Shown: piece after piece, positions 11,547 through 23,394 of the stretch
How positions within the stretch are numbered: position 1 is the first letter of the stretch
How the letters are laid out: each line of letters opens with the position of its first letter
Assembly: GCA_024362935.1 (NCBI GenBank)
Contig: JANCRA010000061.1
Span: forward strand, 1,178,001-1,242,000
Direction: 5' to 3'
From: Setophaga petechia
Lineage: Eukaryota; Chordata; Aves; Passeriformes; Parulidae
Length of the DNA stretch: 64,000 nucleotides
Notes under the pieces: model-generated
Told to the model about the DNA's origin: nothing
Seen by the model: the letters and a program-made list of their open reading frames with translations, nothing else
Database searches by the model: none
Translations under genes and position numbers: made by a program

Positions 11547-13294
11547 ATGGCTATTGCTCTGGAGATCTTCTCCCTTCAGAGGCTGAGGTTCCATTCTCCC
11601 CTTCAGAGGAGAAACTTGTTGCCCTCTGGCAAAAATGGGGTGAAGAGGATGGAATTCTTGGAATTTTTCTGTTAGAAAGGCATTTATATGATTTTTTCCG
11701 ATGGGCAAAGCTTTTTGGTTTCTTTACAAATGTGTTATATGCCCTTGATATTTTTGTGGGGGAGTGCATGGGCTCCATTTTGCAATTTGCTTTGGGCCGA
11801 GGTTTGGAATATCCTCGGATTTATCTAACATTTAAAATTCTTTTTCCGGTTCTGGAACGGAGAGCAGCTGTTTTTCCCTGGATTGCTAGGTGTGAAGGAC
11901 TAGCTCCGTTTCCCCCGACTTCCGCGGGAGGAGACCCTTTGGAGGGAGATGAACTGCTACTTCTGAGCCCCCCTGAACCCAAGCAGGAGGGGCAAATTTC
12001 GGCCAGACCCGAGAAAGTTTTTTTCTCTGCATTTTCGGAGCATGCTCAGTTTAATCCCCCCCCTTCCCTCTCTCCAGGGGATGAAGAGATGGAGGGGACA
12101 TCGGCCTTCGAGCTCCCGCCTCCTGGACCCGCCCCAAGGCCGCCTCCCAGGGCGGCACCGATGCACGGGGCCACGCCTCCCGACATCGTGGGGCCGCCCC
12201 AACCCGCCCCGCGAGTGCCGCCCCAGCCGGCGCCGAGAGCACGGCAGCGAACCCCGCCTCCTGGGCCGGAGGGGCCGCCCCGACCCGCCCCACGGGTGCT
12301 TCCCTGTTGGGTTCCTCCCACGGCCGCTGCCCGGCCAGCGCCGAGGACGCTGCGGGCGGCCCCGTCCGCGGCCGCGCCTGTGTTGCTAGGCGACGGAAGT
12401 GCAGCTGAGCCGCCATCGCCGCCGCCTCCCGCCGAGCTGTTTCCCGACGCTGAGACCAGCGCTGAGCCCGCGCGACCCTCGGAGTGCTCCTCTGTCCCGC
12501 CGCTGCCGGCAGCAGCTGCGGCGGCGGCTCCTGCACTGAGCGTGATTTTTCCACCGAGTTCTTCAGGCTGTCCCGGAGCTGCCCCTGCGGGGGGAGCCGG
12601 GATAGGGGAACAGGGCTTCGGCCTCTCCTTCCGAGAAGGAGGCGTGGCTACGCAGCTCGCTGTGTGTGCAGCCTGGCTGCCTGTGTTCAAAATCAGCTTT
12701 CTCGGCAGGTTGGGGGGTGTTTCTTTGGGGACTGCCCCAGGGAGACTGATATATCTCCCGGCCCTCGCTAGCTCCAGCAGCAAGAGAGCAGTGTGTTCCG
12801 AACAGCCTGCCTTTGCTCCCCAGCCCGGAGGGGGTGGGGGTGATGCTTGGAGGCAGATGGGAGCAGCACCTTCTGCATTTGCATTGCAGAGGCAGAGGGC
12901 ACAGCCAGAAGCGACCATCGCTCATTTGCTGTGGGGACAATACATTCCTACATCCAAGATGAGCATTTTTGGGAGACCTCCTGCCCCCCCACTGCCGGCA
13001 TGGCTCGATTTTGGGGGGAGGAAGTGTTTGGTTACCCACTTTGCCACTGTACTGGCAGCAGGATGCCAGGCTGTGGGAATGCTGACCTTGCCTCGGGGCC
13101 TGGGCCTGGGCTGTTTAGCTTGGCTCCTTGGCCCAGGTCCACCTCCCAGCCTTCTGTTGGTTTTGGGGGTTTTGCTCCCCCCTTCTGGTCCTGGACCACC
13201 TTTCTGTGGGCCAGGTGTGGGGTTCCTGATCCTTCCTCATGGGCCAGGGCCCCCAGGGCTTTTCTCTGGTCGCTGCTGCTGCTGCTTTTTCTGA
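11547..13294 (+). CDS. Gag-like proline-rich reading frame of the LTR element
   Basis: The frame is open from just after a TAA at 11544 to 13294. I see no in-frame ATG in its first part, and the first alternative start (GTG) is at 11732, giving 520 residues. The N-terminal 60-100 residues are aromatic and hydrophobic and sit where Gag matrix would be. The rest is rich in Pro, Ala and Gly, with repeated 'PxPAPR'-like units between about residues 130 and 260 of the GTG version. There is no zinc knuckle, protease DTG motif or RT motif. An ATG at 11440 opens another frame for about 49 codons, which suggests an indel has split the original start from the long frame. The assignment as gag-derived rests on position and composition, not on a motif. 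The GC-rich 12.05-12.6 kb part also opens long antisense frames. Confidence 0.5.
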
Positions 13295-13705
13295 TTTACA
13301 AAAAAAAAAAAAAAAAGAAAAAAAAAATTTAAATTAAATATAAAGGGTTGAAACAGCTGGCAGCAGCTCAAAAGGATTGAAGGGCCAAAAATCAGCCTTA
13401 GCCCAAGTTAAGGACTGTGGCAGGACACTGTAGTACTTGTCTCAAATTGTTTGATAACTATTGATGGACTTTCCTGTAAGAAGCTTGTTTCAGGACAAAA
13501 AGGACTTCCAGATATGCCAAAGAGGAACATCTTCACTTTGGACTTTTCCTGAAACTAAGCTGCTTGGACTTGAATTGTTTTTGCATTGGTTTTTGTATTT
13601 TCTTATACTGTAGGATTGTTTTAGTAATATGATAGAATTGTATATTCTACAGGTGAAGATATTCCCTGTGCATTCCACACCAGCATTTTTTCTTTTTAAC
13701 TAAAT

Positions 13706-13719
13706 AAAGAAAGGTGAGA
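13706..13719 (+). promoter_or_regulatory. Polypurine tract
   Basis: A purine-rich run (AAAGAAAGGTGAGA) abuts the 3' LTR, where plus-strand DNA priming occurs. Confidence 0.8.
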
Positions 13720-14109
13720 TGTCACAGACATTCTTCTTGAAAAGTCCTTTCTTAGGATTTTTCCTTGCTGGAGCTGAAAGGTTTCAGCAGCACTGTAAAC
13801 AATTATTATCTGCTGCTGTGGAATGCAACAAGTCCACCTGTGGTTGGTCCCCTGTAGATGTTTATATCTGCTGACCATACACAGGAGGGCTGCTATCGCT
13901 CTGTGCTGGGACTCAGACGTTGTTATTCATTCCTTTCTATCTCTCTCTTAGCATAGCAGCTTCTGAAGAAGCTCTTGCCTTTCTATCTTTATGTAGAATA
14001 GTTATAATGCTGTATATATATCACAATATAATAAATCTAGTCTTCTGATCATGGAATCAAGATCCTGTCTCATCCATCCTCTAACAAATCCCTGTGACCA
14101 TCGGCAACA
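13720..14109 (+). repeat. 3' LTR of gag-only element copy 1
   Basis: It is 390 bp and nearly identical to 10912-11300, with the same TG...CA ends. Confidence 0.93.
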
Positions 14110-14115
14110 GGCACC
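14110..14115. repeat. Target-site duplication GGCACC (right)
   Basis: This is an exact copy of 10906-10911. Confidence 0.95.
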
Positions 14116-15063
14116 TGTCACTAGCAGGGCTCCAAAGACCTCCATCCTTGGCCCTCTGCCCTCCAACATCTTCTCAAGTGCCCCAGATGGAAGACTGGAA
14201 AGGACACTGAGCAAGTTTGCAGATGCGACAAATCTGGGAGGAGCTGCTGACTTCCTCAAAGGCAGGGAGGCCCTCTGGAGAGGCCTCAATGAATTAGAAG
14301 ACTGGGTGATCACCAAAGCCAGGAAGATCAAAAAGGGAAAGTGCTGGACTCTGCACCTGGGATGGGGCAATCCTGGATGTATGGACATACAGTGAGGAAG
14401 GAGATGTGGGAGAGCAGTGCCCTGGAAAGGGATCTGGGGGTCCTGGTCGATGACAAATTGAGTCAGCAGTGTCCTGGCAGCCAGGAGGGACATTGCTGTC
14501 CTGGGGGCACCAGGCCCAGCATGGCCAGCCAGGCAAGGAGGGGATTGTCCTGCTCTGCTGTCCACTGGCATGGCACCGCCTCAAGTCTGGGGCAGATTGG
14601 AGCTCTACAGTGTAAGAATGACATTAAAACTATTAGAGAGTGTCCAAAGGAGGGCAGTAAAGGGCCTTGAGTGGAAGCAGTGTGAGGAGCATATGAGGGC
14701 ACTTGGTCTGTTCAGCCTGGAGGAGACTGAGGGCAGACCTCAGTGGGGTCCGCAACTTCCTTGTGAGGGGAAGAAGATGGGCAGAAGGGAAAAGGAAGGG
14801 CAGACATTCAAGGGTATGGCCTGAAGTTGTGTTCTGACCTCCTTGGGGAGGTTTAGGCTGGATTAGGTAAAGTTTCTTCCCTCACTGTGTATTTTGGCAT
14901 TGGAACAGGCTCCCCAGGGCACTGGTCACAGCACTGACAGAGTTCATGAAGCTTTTGGAAATGCTCCATGGTGTGACTCTTGGGGATGGCGTTGTGCAGA
15001 CCCAGGAGTTGCACTCAGTGATCCTTGTGTGTTCTTCCAACCCAGCTAATTCTGCATTTCTGT
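14116..15063 (+). mobile_element. CR1 LINE, right part of interrupted copy
   Basis: It continues the CR1 of 10640-10911 ('tgtcactagcagggctccaa', later 'gagcaagtttgcagatgcga') and ends near 15063 with a decayed 'ccaacccagctaattctgca' tail. Confidence 0.85.
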
Positions 15064-15718
15064 CAAGGTCTCGGGTCTTGGCAAGCCCTTGGAGAGCTGC
15101 TGCCTGCTGCTGTGTTGCTGTCCTGAGCCTTGAGATGATGAGGTGTCACAGGTCAAAGAGATGCACCCCTCATCAGGGTGAATGAAAATCACACAGGCAA
15201 TGAGCAAAACTTTCTAGTTACACCACCAAAAGCAAATACAAATGCTTGGAAAAATCAAAATCAGACCCCTGGAAGAAGGTGGATTTATTTACTTGAATGA
15301 GCCATCATTTTTTCATTTTATACGATCTGCTGGAGCATACTATAAGCATCCTACTTTCTTAAAGGAAACCCCAGCACCTGAGGAAGTAGCAAAAATGACC
15401 TATTACCTTGATTTAAATTAGCATGATAATATGAAGGGCTTGACATACAATGACCAAACTGGTCCAGCAAATTCAGTTATGGGTGGGAACCTGGCCATCC
15501 CAACAGCACCCCTGAAAATGGTGATGCAGTGCTGGCTGTGTCATGCTGTGTCATCAGACCCTGGCTGATCCCACGCCAGGGTGGTGAAACATCCTGCTGG
15601 AATATCCTAAAGAAACCCTAATTATTTTCTCATGCAAAAAAGGTATTATCCAGAACATCACTTTTTATCTCAGCAAAACATAAAACTATTTGTCTTTTCA
15701 AAAGGAACAGAAAAATAC
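15064..15718. other. Downstream of last RHOBTB3 exon seen
   Basis: No gene or repeat recognised. The terminal coding exon of RHOBTB3 is expected on this side but was not found. Confidence 0.4.
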
Positions 15719-15815
15719 CTGAAAGTTCTTGGAATTCAGGCTTTTGACTGAAGATGAGGTAGTTAGTGGCAATAAAATGAAGAAGTCAAGTTGAAAGGCA
15801 ATCAGAATTGTGAAA
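15719..15815 (-). pseudogene. RHOBTB3: RHOBTB3 exon: C-terminal helical region, with stop
   Basis: The translation has SDCLST, then TGA at 15786-15788 where the family has tryptophan, then LLHFIATNYLIFSQKPEF. The acceptor is a strong CCCACAG and the donor is GTATTT. Confidence 0.92.
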
Positions 15816-16394
15816 CTGTGGGAAGAAAAAAAAGACAAAAAAACCCCTTAATGCTATCATGTCTAAAACACGACCACATCTCACATGTCAAAATATTTCT
15901 GGTTTCCAGTGTGAAGCAATGGAGTTTGGACTCTAGAAGATAATGAAGGAAAAGTCATTTAATGGAAATACACAAACAGGTGAACAACCAAGAATAAATT
16001 AACAAAGTCCTGCTCCCAGAGGTAGAAAAAGCCCCTGAGGTATCATGAGTCTTGGAAATTTTGACATCTGCACAGAGGCAGAGCTTCATAGGAATGGTAG
16101 GAAGGAATGGGGCATGTTGGTTTTTGGTCTCTCTGCAGAAAATCCAATTTGATTAAGGCAATATCCTACAATCCAGTTTTTATTTTTCTCTTCTGTTTTC
16201 CAACCCCGTCTTTATTGTCTCTCTTTTTTTACCATCTAATATTTTCTTTTCCTGCTTTTATGCATTTCTCTCAATATTCTATGCACTTGGAACTCCTTTG
16301 TCACCTGCATACCACATAATTTTCTTTTTTGACCAAAAGAGGAATGAGCACATCTTTATTTGCCTAAAACCCATCTTTCCTGGAAGAAGCTGTA

Positions 16395-16785
16395 GTTAAG
16401 TTGAATTACTGCAGTGTGTCCATGATAAAAGAAATTCTACAGATGAGGATGTGACTAGAGGATCTGAAGCCCAAATCTTATGGGGAGCAGCTGAAGGAGG
16501 TGGGGTTTTTATCCTGGAAAAAAAAAGAGGCTCTGGGCAATCTTGTCACTCTCTACAACTCTGTGAAAGGAAGTTGTGGACAGGTGGGAGTCAGTCTCTG
16601 CTCCCAGATAAAAAGTGACAGGACAAGAGGAAATAGCCTCAGGTTGTGCCAGGGAGGTTTAGGTTGAATAGTAGGAAAAATGTCTTCATGCTGAAGGTTT
16701 TCAAGCTCTGGAGCAGGCTTGGGTACAGTGGTAGAGGCAATTCTGTCATTCTGTAACTGCACAATCAGCAATTAAAGGCTGAAGG
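16395..16785 (+). mobile_element. CR1 3' fragment downstream of RHOBTB3 exon 8
   Basis: It follows the CR1 3' region ('gctcccagataaaaagtgac', 'aggttgtgccagggaggttt') and ends in a decayed 'ttctgtcattctgtaact'. Confidence 0.85.
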
Positions 16786-16938
16786 ATTTCTTCTGGCCGC
16801 CCTTGTGGCACCAGTTATCCCTAATAAACAGATTTTATATCAACATGTTTCCTTGGGAACAGAAATTGCTCTCAATATTTTTAAAACAACTTACAACAGT
16901 CAACATATATATTCCCATTTGATATATACAGTAAGTAC

Positions 16939-17105
16939 CTTAGCTTTCTTGAGCAACCCAACAATACTGAGGCTTGTGGAAGCCAGTTTCCTGCTAGGCA
17001 TGCTCTGAAGCTGTGTGATGATGTAAAGTTCACAAATATGCTGGAGTCTCATCACTTGGTACATCTCTGCACAGATCAGCAGAGACATCGCCTGGAGAAT
17101 ACCGG
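16939..17105 (-). pseudogene. RHOBTB3: RHOBTB3 exon: BTB/BACK region, intact
   Basis: It translates to LLICAEMYQVMRLQHICEL and SMPSRKLAS and ends LLKKAK, with good splice sites (TTTTAG / GTACTT). Confidence 0.95.
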
Positions 17106-18282
17106 CTAAAAAACAAGAAGACACAAGCTACATGTATTTTACCTTTCTGACAGGATGATCAAAGCTACTTTTCACCAAGTTGAATTTTAAATACCTAACA
17201 ACAAACACAAAATCAGACTCCTGTGATCACCTTGTTTTATTTTTTTTCATTATTATAAATTTTTGTTTGCCGGATTACCTTATTTTTCCAGATAAGCTAT
17301 CCAATTAAGAAGAAGAAATGTGTTTAGAACTTTTTGGCAGATGGGTGTAAAGAATTGCTGTCAATATTGTGGATCTTGAAGATGATGAGTCAAGCGCTGC
17401 TGATTTATTTCGAGTAACTGAGAAAGAATAAGTGGATTTAGCTAAGTTCTCTTTCAGAAAAGCACTTTTACGATGCAAGAAAATATCGCCAAAAGTCCAA
17501 AGACAAAAAAAAGAGCGACATTTTTTTTTTAAATATAGCATGGTAGTTGCATTTTTAAACTGATAAACAAGGAAATGTTAGGTGGAGTGAAAATAGAAAC
17601 ATGGAATACCTTAGAATAAGGTAGAATAATTATTTCAAAAGAGAACAAAAGCAAAAATACATATCACAATATCATTTATTCATTATATCAAGGAAAAATT
17701 AGCCAAATTTAAATCATGTTTTAGATTTGGTATTCAGATTTTCTTCCAATAAGACAGATAAAGAATGAGACATAAAGAATATTTTAGCTCAATTTTGCTT
17801 GACAAACACTCCCGTTGGCATACTTTTGTGGGTTTACATACAAATAAGATAACCATGTGTATAAATAAGATATTCCTGCAATTTAGCCTTGTTTATAATA
17901 CACTCAGCTATATATGTGTTCAAGAAGTGACGACTTTTAAATTTAACACAGAATCCAGACTGGAAAGCACTATTACTGTAACGTAAAAAAAAAAAAAAAT
18001 TACAAATATTATAATGGATCAGAAATGAAATTGAAACTTCTTTGAGTCTTGTTATGTGAGCACAAGCAAATAATTTTATTAGAAATATTTCTTCTATTTT
18101 ACTTGTATCGGACGGATTTCTTTTTTTATTGCACAATACAAAAATGTCATCTTTCTGGAGACATTGCACATTCAAATATTGGCACTTTCAATCAAATGGG
18201 TGCTGCTACATTACTCTCTATCCATGCCCTGCTGTGGAAAAATGAGTTACAGATATAGAACTGTATTTTACAGCTTCCTTGC
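17106..18282. other. RHOBTB3 intron
   Basis: AT-rich, with short poly-A runs near 17985-18000. No repeat recognised. Confidence 0.6.
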
Positions 18283-18456
18283 CTGGGCAGCAGGACTCAG
18301 TGTAAAGGTACTCTAGGAAGGACAGGAAAGTGTCCTTGGAAACCCCACGCACTGGAACCTGAATGCTATTTGCTTCTAGATAATTACCATTAAACATAGC
18401 TGCCATAACCTCACAGCGAGCCACCAGAGCTGCCCTGTGGGCTGGAACAGTTGCAC
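18283..18456 (-). pseudogene. RHOBTB3: RHOBTB3 exon: second BTB core, intact
   Basis: All 174 bases are open (VPAHRAALVARCEVMAAMF, FLSFLEYLYT). The acceptor is CTGCAG. The donor reads CCAG|GCAAGG, a GC-type donor. Confidence 0.95.
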
Positions 18457-18774
18457 CTGCAGGATGTAAGACAAAAATAATTATACAATAATTTTATATA
18501 ACACAGAAAGATCTTCATTCTAAAGTTCATGTCTTCTTAGGAGGTCTTCACCCCACGGAACGTGATTAAAGCGTTGGAAGTTGACAATGACTAACAACAC
18601 ACTCACTGCATACTAGTTAGGATGAAGAAAGAATAGTAAACTAAAACAAATCAACAAGCAAAAAATTATTTAAGCCAAAATGCAACAGACTAAACCAACT
18701 GAGAATAGACAGAATAAATCTGATCACATTCACTGAACCTCCAGCCCATTTCATAAATATGCAATGTTTTGAAC

Positions 18775-18838
18775 TGTTATGCAAATGGTTAATGGCTGGA
18801 CTTGATGATCTTTTCCAACCTGAATGATTCTATGAAGA
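18775..18838 (+). mobile_element. CR1 3' tail
   Basis: The short segment 'tggacttgatgatcttttcc' through 'gattctatga' is a CR1 3' terminus. Confidence 0.7.
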
Positions 18839-20616
18839 GTCATTTATGTGCACCAGTAATCCTGCTGGTAAGTAATATTTCTACAGAATGACCAAAGAAA
18901 GCAGAGAAAGGCAAATTTTTCTGGATGAAATTCCATTAAGTCCAGTAACTAAGTATAAATTTAACTATATTAAGTACTGTGCCTAAGTGAATTTCCTAAA
19001 TAGTTGTCTTATGAAAAAAACACTGATGCTTTTTTCCCATAAATTTATTATTTTCTATTATTTACAAGTGAACCCTGTGCTTTACTACAGCCTTTGGAAG
19101 ATGTGGAGAGGCCAAAAGCCCTGTGTGGTAGAGGCCTTTTGGGCTGCAGAGTCCGGCTGGACTGAGCAGTCCAGCTCAGTGTGCAAGAAGCGCCAAGCAA
19201 GTGCCAGTCAGGACAGCAACCAAACCCCAAATGAGCATTTAGAGTCAGATGTAAATGTTTTAATCAAAATTATAATAAATAGATCAACTCACATGCAGTA
19301 TAGTGTATATACTTACAAAGAAGCTACTGTTTTAATTATGTCTTTAATTCACAACATTGGTACCTGAGTCATTTTTTGAAACCTTCTGGCATTTTTTGTC
19401 TTTTGTTCTGTTTCCACCTCTTGTACTTCCACTTTCAAAATGCCTAAGCTGCATGCTATATGTGAATAGACACTTGTGAATGGACACTTATCCACTAATT
19501 AGGATGTTCAGTCACGTTCTGTGTCTTTACACAGACACAATGGGCTCCAGTTTTTCCTGGCTTCCATACTTCTGTAAGCTAGAAAACTCAAAGCAATGCT
19601 AAGTATCCAAGGAATTGCTCAAAATCTTACAAATTTGTTTGTCTGGTTAAGATTAGGGCCTTTGATTTCACTTAGTACTTACTGAATTTTGATACAATTG
19701 CACTGATTGATGAATTTGAGAAAAAAAATTGGAAGAAGTATCATTTATTAGGAAAAACAGTTCACATTTTATTAGTGGATAAGCACGCTTTTTAAAAATA
19801 CTCATCAACCCAGATATTTGTGTTTTATTTCTGTAAAATATATAGTGTTGTGTGGGAATCTATAAAATTGGAGGGTTTTGGGAAAGCTGCAAAAGGCTGC
19901 AAAAGGACTCAGCTTCCCACAAAGACTCTCTCAGGAGTGGGACCCTGAGGTGAACTGTTCATGTCATTGAGGTCAAAATCTCCTCACAATGATCTCCTTT
20001 ACAATGATATTTTTGTGGAGTTTTTTCTGTGTGTCAAACAGAACATCTAGAAAGAGTCTCCTTGACCTGTGCTTGTATTTGAGGAGCTAATGCTTCATAT
20101 TTGTCCCTGAAATATACATCTGAAAATAATGATCTAATTCTAGAAGGCCATTTCTGCATGAAGGGTGAGTATGGACAGACTAAGAAATAGTGTTAGCTTT
20201 TAAAAACCATCTCATTCTTATCTTACAAAAGCATGCAACACATTTCTCACACTGCATCTTTTGTTGTAACAATGAACACATTTAATTTTCAGACAAAACA
20301 CTGAATCCTGACACTGCAGCACATTTGGAGTAAACCAAAATAGAATAAAATAGAATAAAAAATAATGTCAATCAGGGAGGCACAGTGTGCCATGGACAGG
20401 GAAAGGGAATTCCTACAGGCTCAGCCCCGATGAACCATGGTGGAAGTGGACACTGCTGCAGGGCACCCACGGGGACAAGCTTTCCCTGCTCTCCACAGTG
20501 AAAGCAAAGCACTCGCAGTTCCTTAGTTTTGATGCCATGGCCACCTCCATGTCCCACATTCTTGAAGAGGAGAAAAAGGGTAAAGGATGGAGGCCAAGGG
20601 AACAGTGGCACTGCAC
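18839..20616. other. RHOBTB3 intron, rest
   Basis: Mostly AT-rich. Two GC-richer islands near 19090-19250 and 20380-20610 stand out; I recognise neither. Confidence 0.5.
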
Positions 20617-20728
20617 CTTGTATTTTGAAGATTACATCAGCCAGCACAGGTGTGTTAAAGAATAGCCTGAGAGAAGTATTTTAGAGCCGTTTTATCTGGT
20701 GAGACTTGCAGTCCTTTACAGTGTTTAG
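20617..20728 (-). pseudogene. RHOBTB3: RHOBTB3 exon: start of second BTB, with stop
   Basis: The frame gives DCKSHQ, then TAA at 20681-20683, then NTSL and LADVIFKIQG. A 6-base loss relative to the family lies at the stop. Confidence 0.92.
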
Positions 20729-22265
20729 CTGAAAAATAAATTGGTAAATAAATGCTGTCATGTGTGGCTGCCCACAGAACTAAATATTATGGGACGTAAT
20801 TTTTATGGGAAAATAAACCACAGCTTCTGGCATGCGCATTCCTCTGTAACCACCTTTTATTTTCTAATTTCCTATTCCCTGCAGTGCAGCAGCTCTGAGG
20901 GGTCTCTTGTCCCTCACAGTCACACCTCAGCTCTCTCCTTGGAATCTTGACCTCCCCCATCCAGCCCCTACCCATCCCCAGGTTGGGCTTCACCAGTTTT
21001 CTGGAGTCCCAACCTTTGCAGACATTCCCTGTGCAGACCCAATGCTGCAGCAGAACGAGGTTTGAGGGCTCTGGGGGGAGCAGGGATGGGACACACACCC
21101 ACCCCGCAGCAGCTGGAAGTTTGGTGTTTATATTGCCCTGCAATTACCTCCACAGAGGCAGGGGGAGCTCACAGGCTGGAGCACAGACTCCTCTTACAAT
21201 AACCTGTTAGGTTCAAGACCCTCCAAAACCCAGTACTCCCAGTTAGTTTTCAGTTTTGGTTTTCTTACCTTAAAAGTGTAATCTAAAGCTGACAAAAGGA
21301 ACTACATTAAAATCGTGTTGCTAGATTCTGACGAGTGAAATTGAGATAAGATTGAATTTATGGTTAAAAGGTTAAATTTATAAAAGTTTTAGTTTTACTA
21401 AGACAAATCACAATTCCTTCTTTTTGGCTTAAGAAAAAAAAAAAAAAAAAGAGAAATAAGAGTACCCTGAAAGCATAAAAAAAGAATAAAAGAAACTACA
21501 GCAGCTCAGGCTCACTATGTTAAAAGTCTTCAGGCTCTCCAAGGCCAAACCTATAAATGTTTTAGCTGTGGGCACTAAGGGCTGGCAAGCCTAAAACAAA
21601 GCAGTCATACGCTGAAAACAGTTCAGTGACTTTTTGATGTCTATATTGCATTGTTCCTAGAGAATCTGAGGTTTTCCTTTCTAAATCAACAGAAAGCATT
21701 AGAGCAAGTTCTATATTATCAGGGAATGTATATGCTCCAAGAAAAAATGACTGTAAAAACTAATTCTACATTAAAACCAAATCTACTTTGTGACTTTTAT
21801 TAACTTAATGAATGTTACGCTTTTTGTGTGGTCTTCTACTGAATTAAATTTATTGAGTTACAGCTTTCCACATCACAGCATTTATATGAGAAACCACCCC
21901 CTCTGGATCTACTGCAGAAGCCCAACTTTTGGCCTATGTTCAGGAGCAAATCTTTCCTGGGCAGCCTCTATTACATGGGAATTAGCAACACAGAATCATA
22001 CTGGCAGACAATGTTTAAAGCTGTGAAAATGAGTAATCCCTTTAGAATACCTGCTTGTGTGGTTTTTAACAATTACATTAATTCTGCATGTCACATCAGG
22101 ATCTCTGTGGGTGCCTGCAAGCTACCCACTGAAAGCGTGAAAAAGTACAGGCTGTTTAATCCAAAGTGACTTTCTTAAAACAAAGACTGACAAGAAAACC
22201 TTGTCTACAAAACAATTTCTTAAAAACTTAGGTAACTAATAGTGACCCAAGGGAGTTAGATGTAC
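20729..22265. other. RHOBTB3 intron
   Basis: A GC-richer patch lies at 20880-21180. The rest is AT-rich with a poly-A run near 21432. No gene or known repeat. Confidence 0.5.
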
Positions 22266-22378
22266 CTTTCCTGGAGTTTTCAGAACGCATTTAGCTTTCT
22301 CAAGCACATGTTCTGTTTTATCTGGATCCTTCAGTTTCTTTCTTATGTCCTCTTCTAATCGTTCCCACTGGAAAGCAT
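22266..22378 (-). pseudogene. RHOBTB3: RHOBTB3 exon: BTB insert region
   Basis: It translates to AFQWERLEEDIRKKLKD and ends LKTPGK, in frame and intact, between a TAATAG acceptor and a GTACAT donor. Confidence 0.93.
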
Positions 22379-23394
22379 CTATTACAAACCCAGGGGGAGA
22401 AAGATTACAAATCAGCAAGGCACAGGCCTCAGCAGGCAGAGGAAAGATGACATCAATGCCAAACACATCCTGCAGAAATGGTAGGGGGTTTGCACATAAA
22501 TCAGCCTGATCTTTTCTTTTAGGAAGGGCAGAATGCAATTTTTGCGCATTAAATTTCCACGGTACTTTTTATTGTGCAACCAAGTACCAATAGACTGTAA
22601 CATCTCGCCTTCACACTCAATCTATTCATTCCTCCCAGTTCAGTCACTACAAATTGCAGGTAGAGATACAGAAAAAAAAAAAATCCTTAATGTTTCAACA
22701 TTTGTGGAATTTTTTTAGCTTCTGCCCGTGCTGCTGGCTGCATTGTTCCGTAGGGGTCGGAACTAGAAATAATTAATGCACAGTTGCATTCTTAGTCCTC
22801 ACAGCTAAAATCAGCACAAAGTTTGCAGTAGAATTTCTGTTATTCTTGTTTTTGCAGTCAAAGCCATGACATCCACTGAGGCGTCTCAATAGCTTCCTTG
22901 GAAAAATGAAGAGAGTAAAAACAAAGATAGTTTATCTTCATGCACTTTGCTGGAGTTAGTCTCAGAGGCAAAGTGGGGCTTTGTGGTAACTTTCAGTTCT
23001 AACCCAGCACAAGAAGGAGGCAGAAACAGATCAAGCTCAGTAACAAGGCCAACTCAGCACAGCCCTGAAGATGCTCTGCTGTCAAGAGGCTCAATCAGCA
23101 TCTACAGCACACAGCATCCTCAGCTCAATTATCTCCCATCTATACCACACCGGCTAAGGGTTTATAACCTCATAGGCATCATGTCACAGCCCTGAGAATC
23201 TGAAAACTCATTATTTGTTCTCTTCTCAGCCTGCACCTCAAGCACCTTCACCTCTCAGAGGAACCAAAACATAAAGCAGAGCTCTGCCTGCAACTGCCAA
23301 GTTTCACAGCTCCTTGGCTGACATAAAGGAAAGTAAAAAAGGAAAATTAGTGCACACAAGGCACTAGACCCAAGCTGTAGATGGTGACAGATGA

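Larger units (their letters stand above)
10912..14109 (+). mobile_element. Complete gag-only LTR retrotransposon, copy 1
   Basis: This is a 3198-bp element in the order 5' LTR (10912-11300), primer site (11303-11317), about 2.4 kb internal region, purine tract (13706-13719) and 3' LTR (13720-14109), flanked by exact GGCACC duplications inside a CR1. The internal region has a long gag-like, proline-rich reading frame and no trace of protease, reverse transcriptase, integrase or env. It must therefore depend on enzymes supplied in trans by another retrovirus. The primer site and 6-bp duplication point to a class II, alpharetrovirus-like helper. A second copy lies at 29810-32985 on the other strand. 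Confidence 0.95.

Noticed and set aside
12046..12918. Long antisense frames (up to 290 codons) opposite the gag-like region
   Set aside because: They arise from GC-rich, stop-poor sequence; the element's strand is fixed by LTRs, primer site and purine tract.
10912..14109. An undescribed RNA-guided or defence-type system
   Set aside because: No CRISPR array, nuclease or comparable module is visible anywhere; the structure is fully explained as an LTR element.
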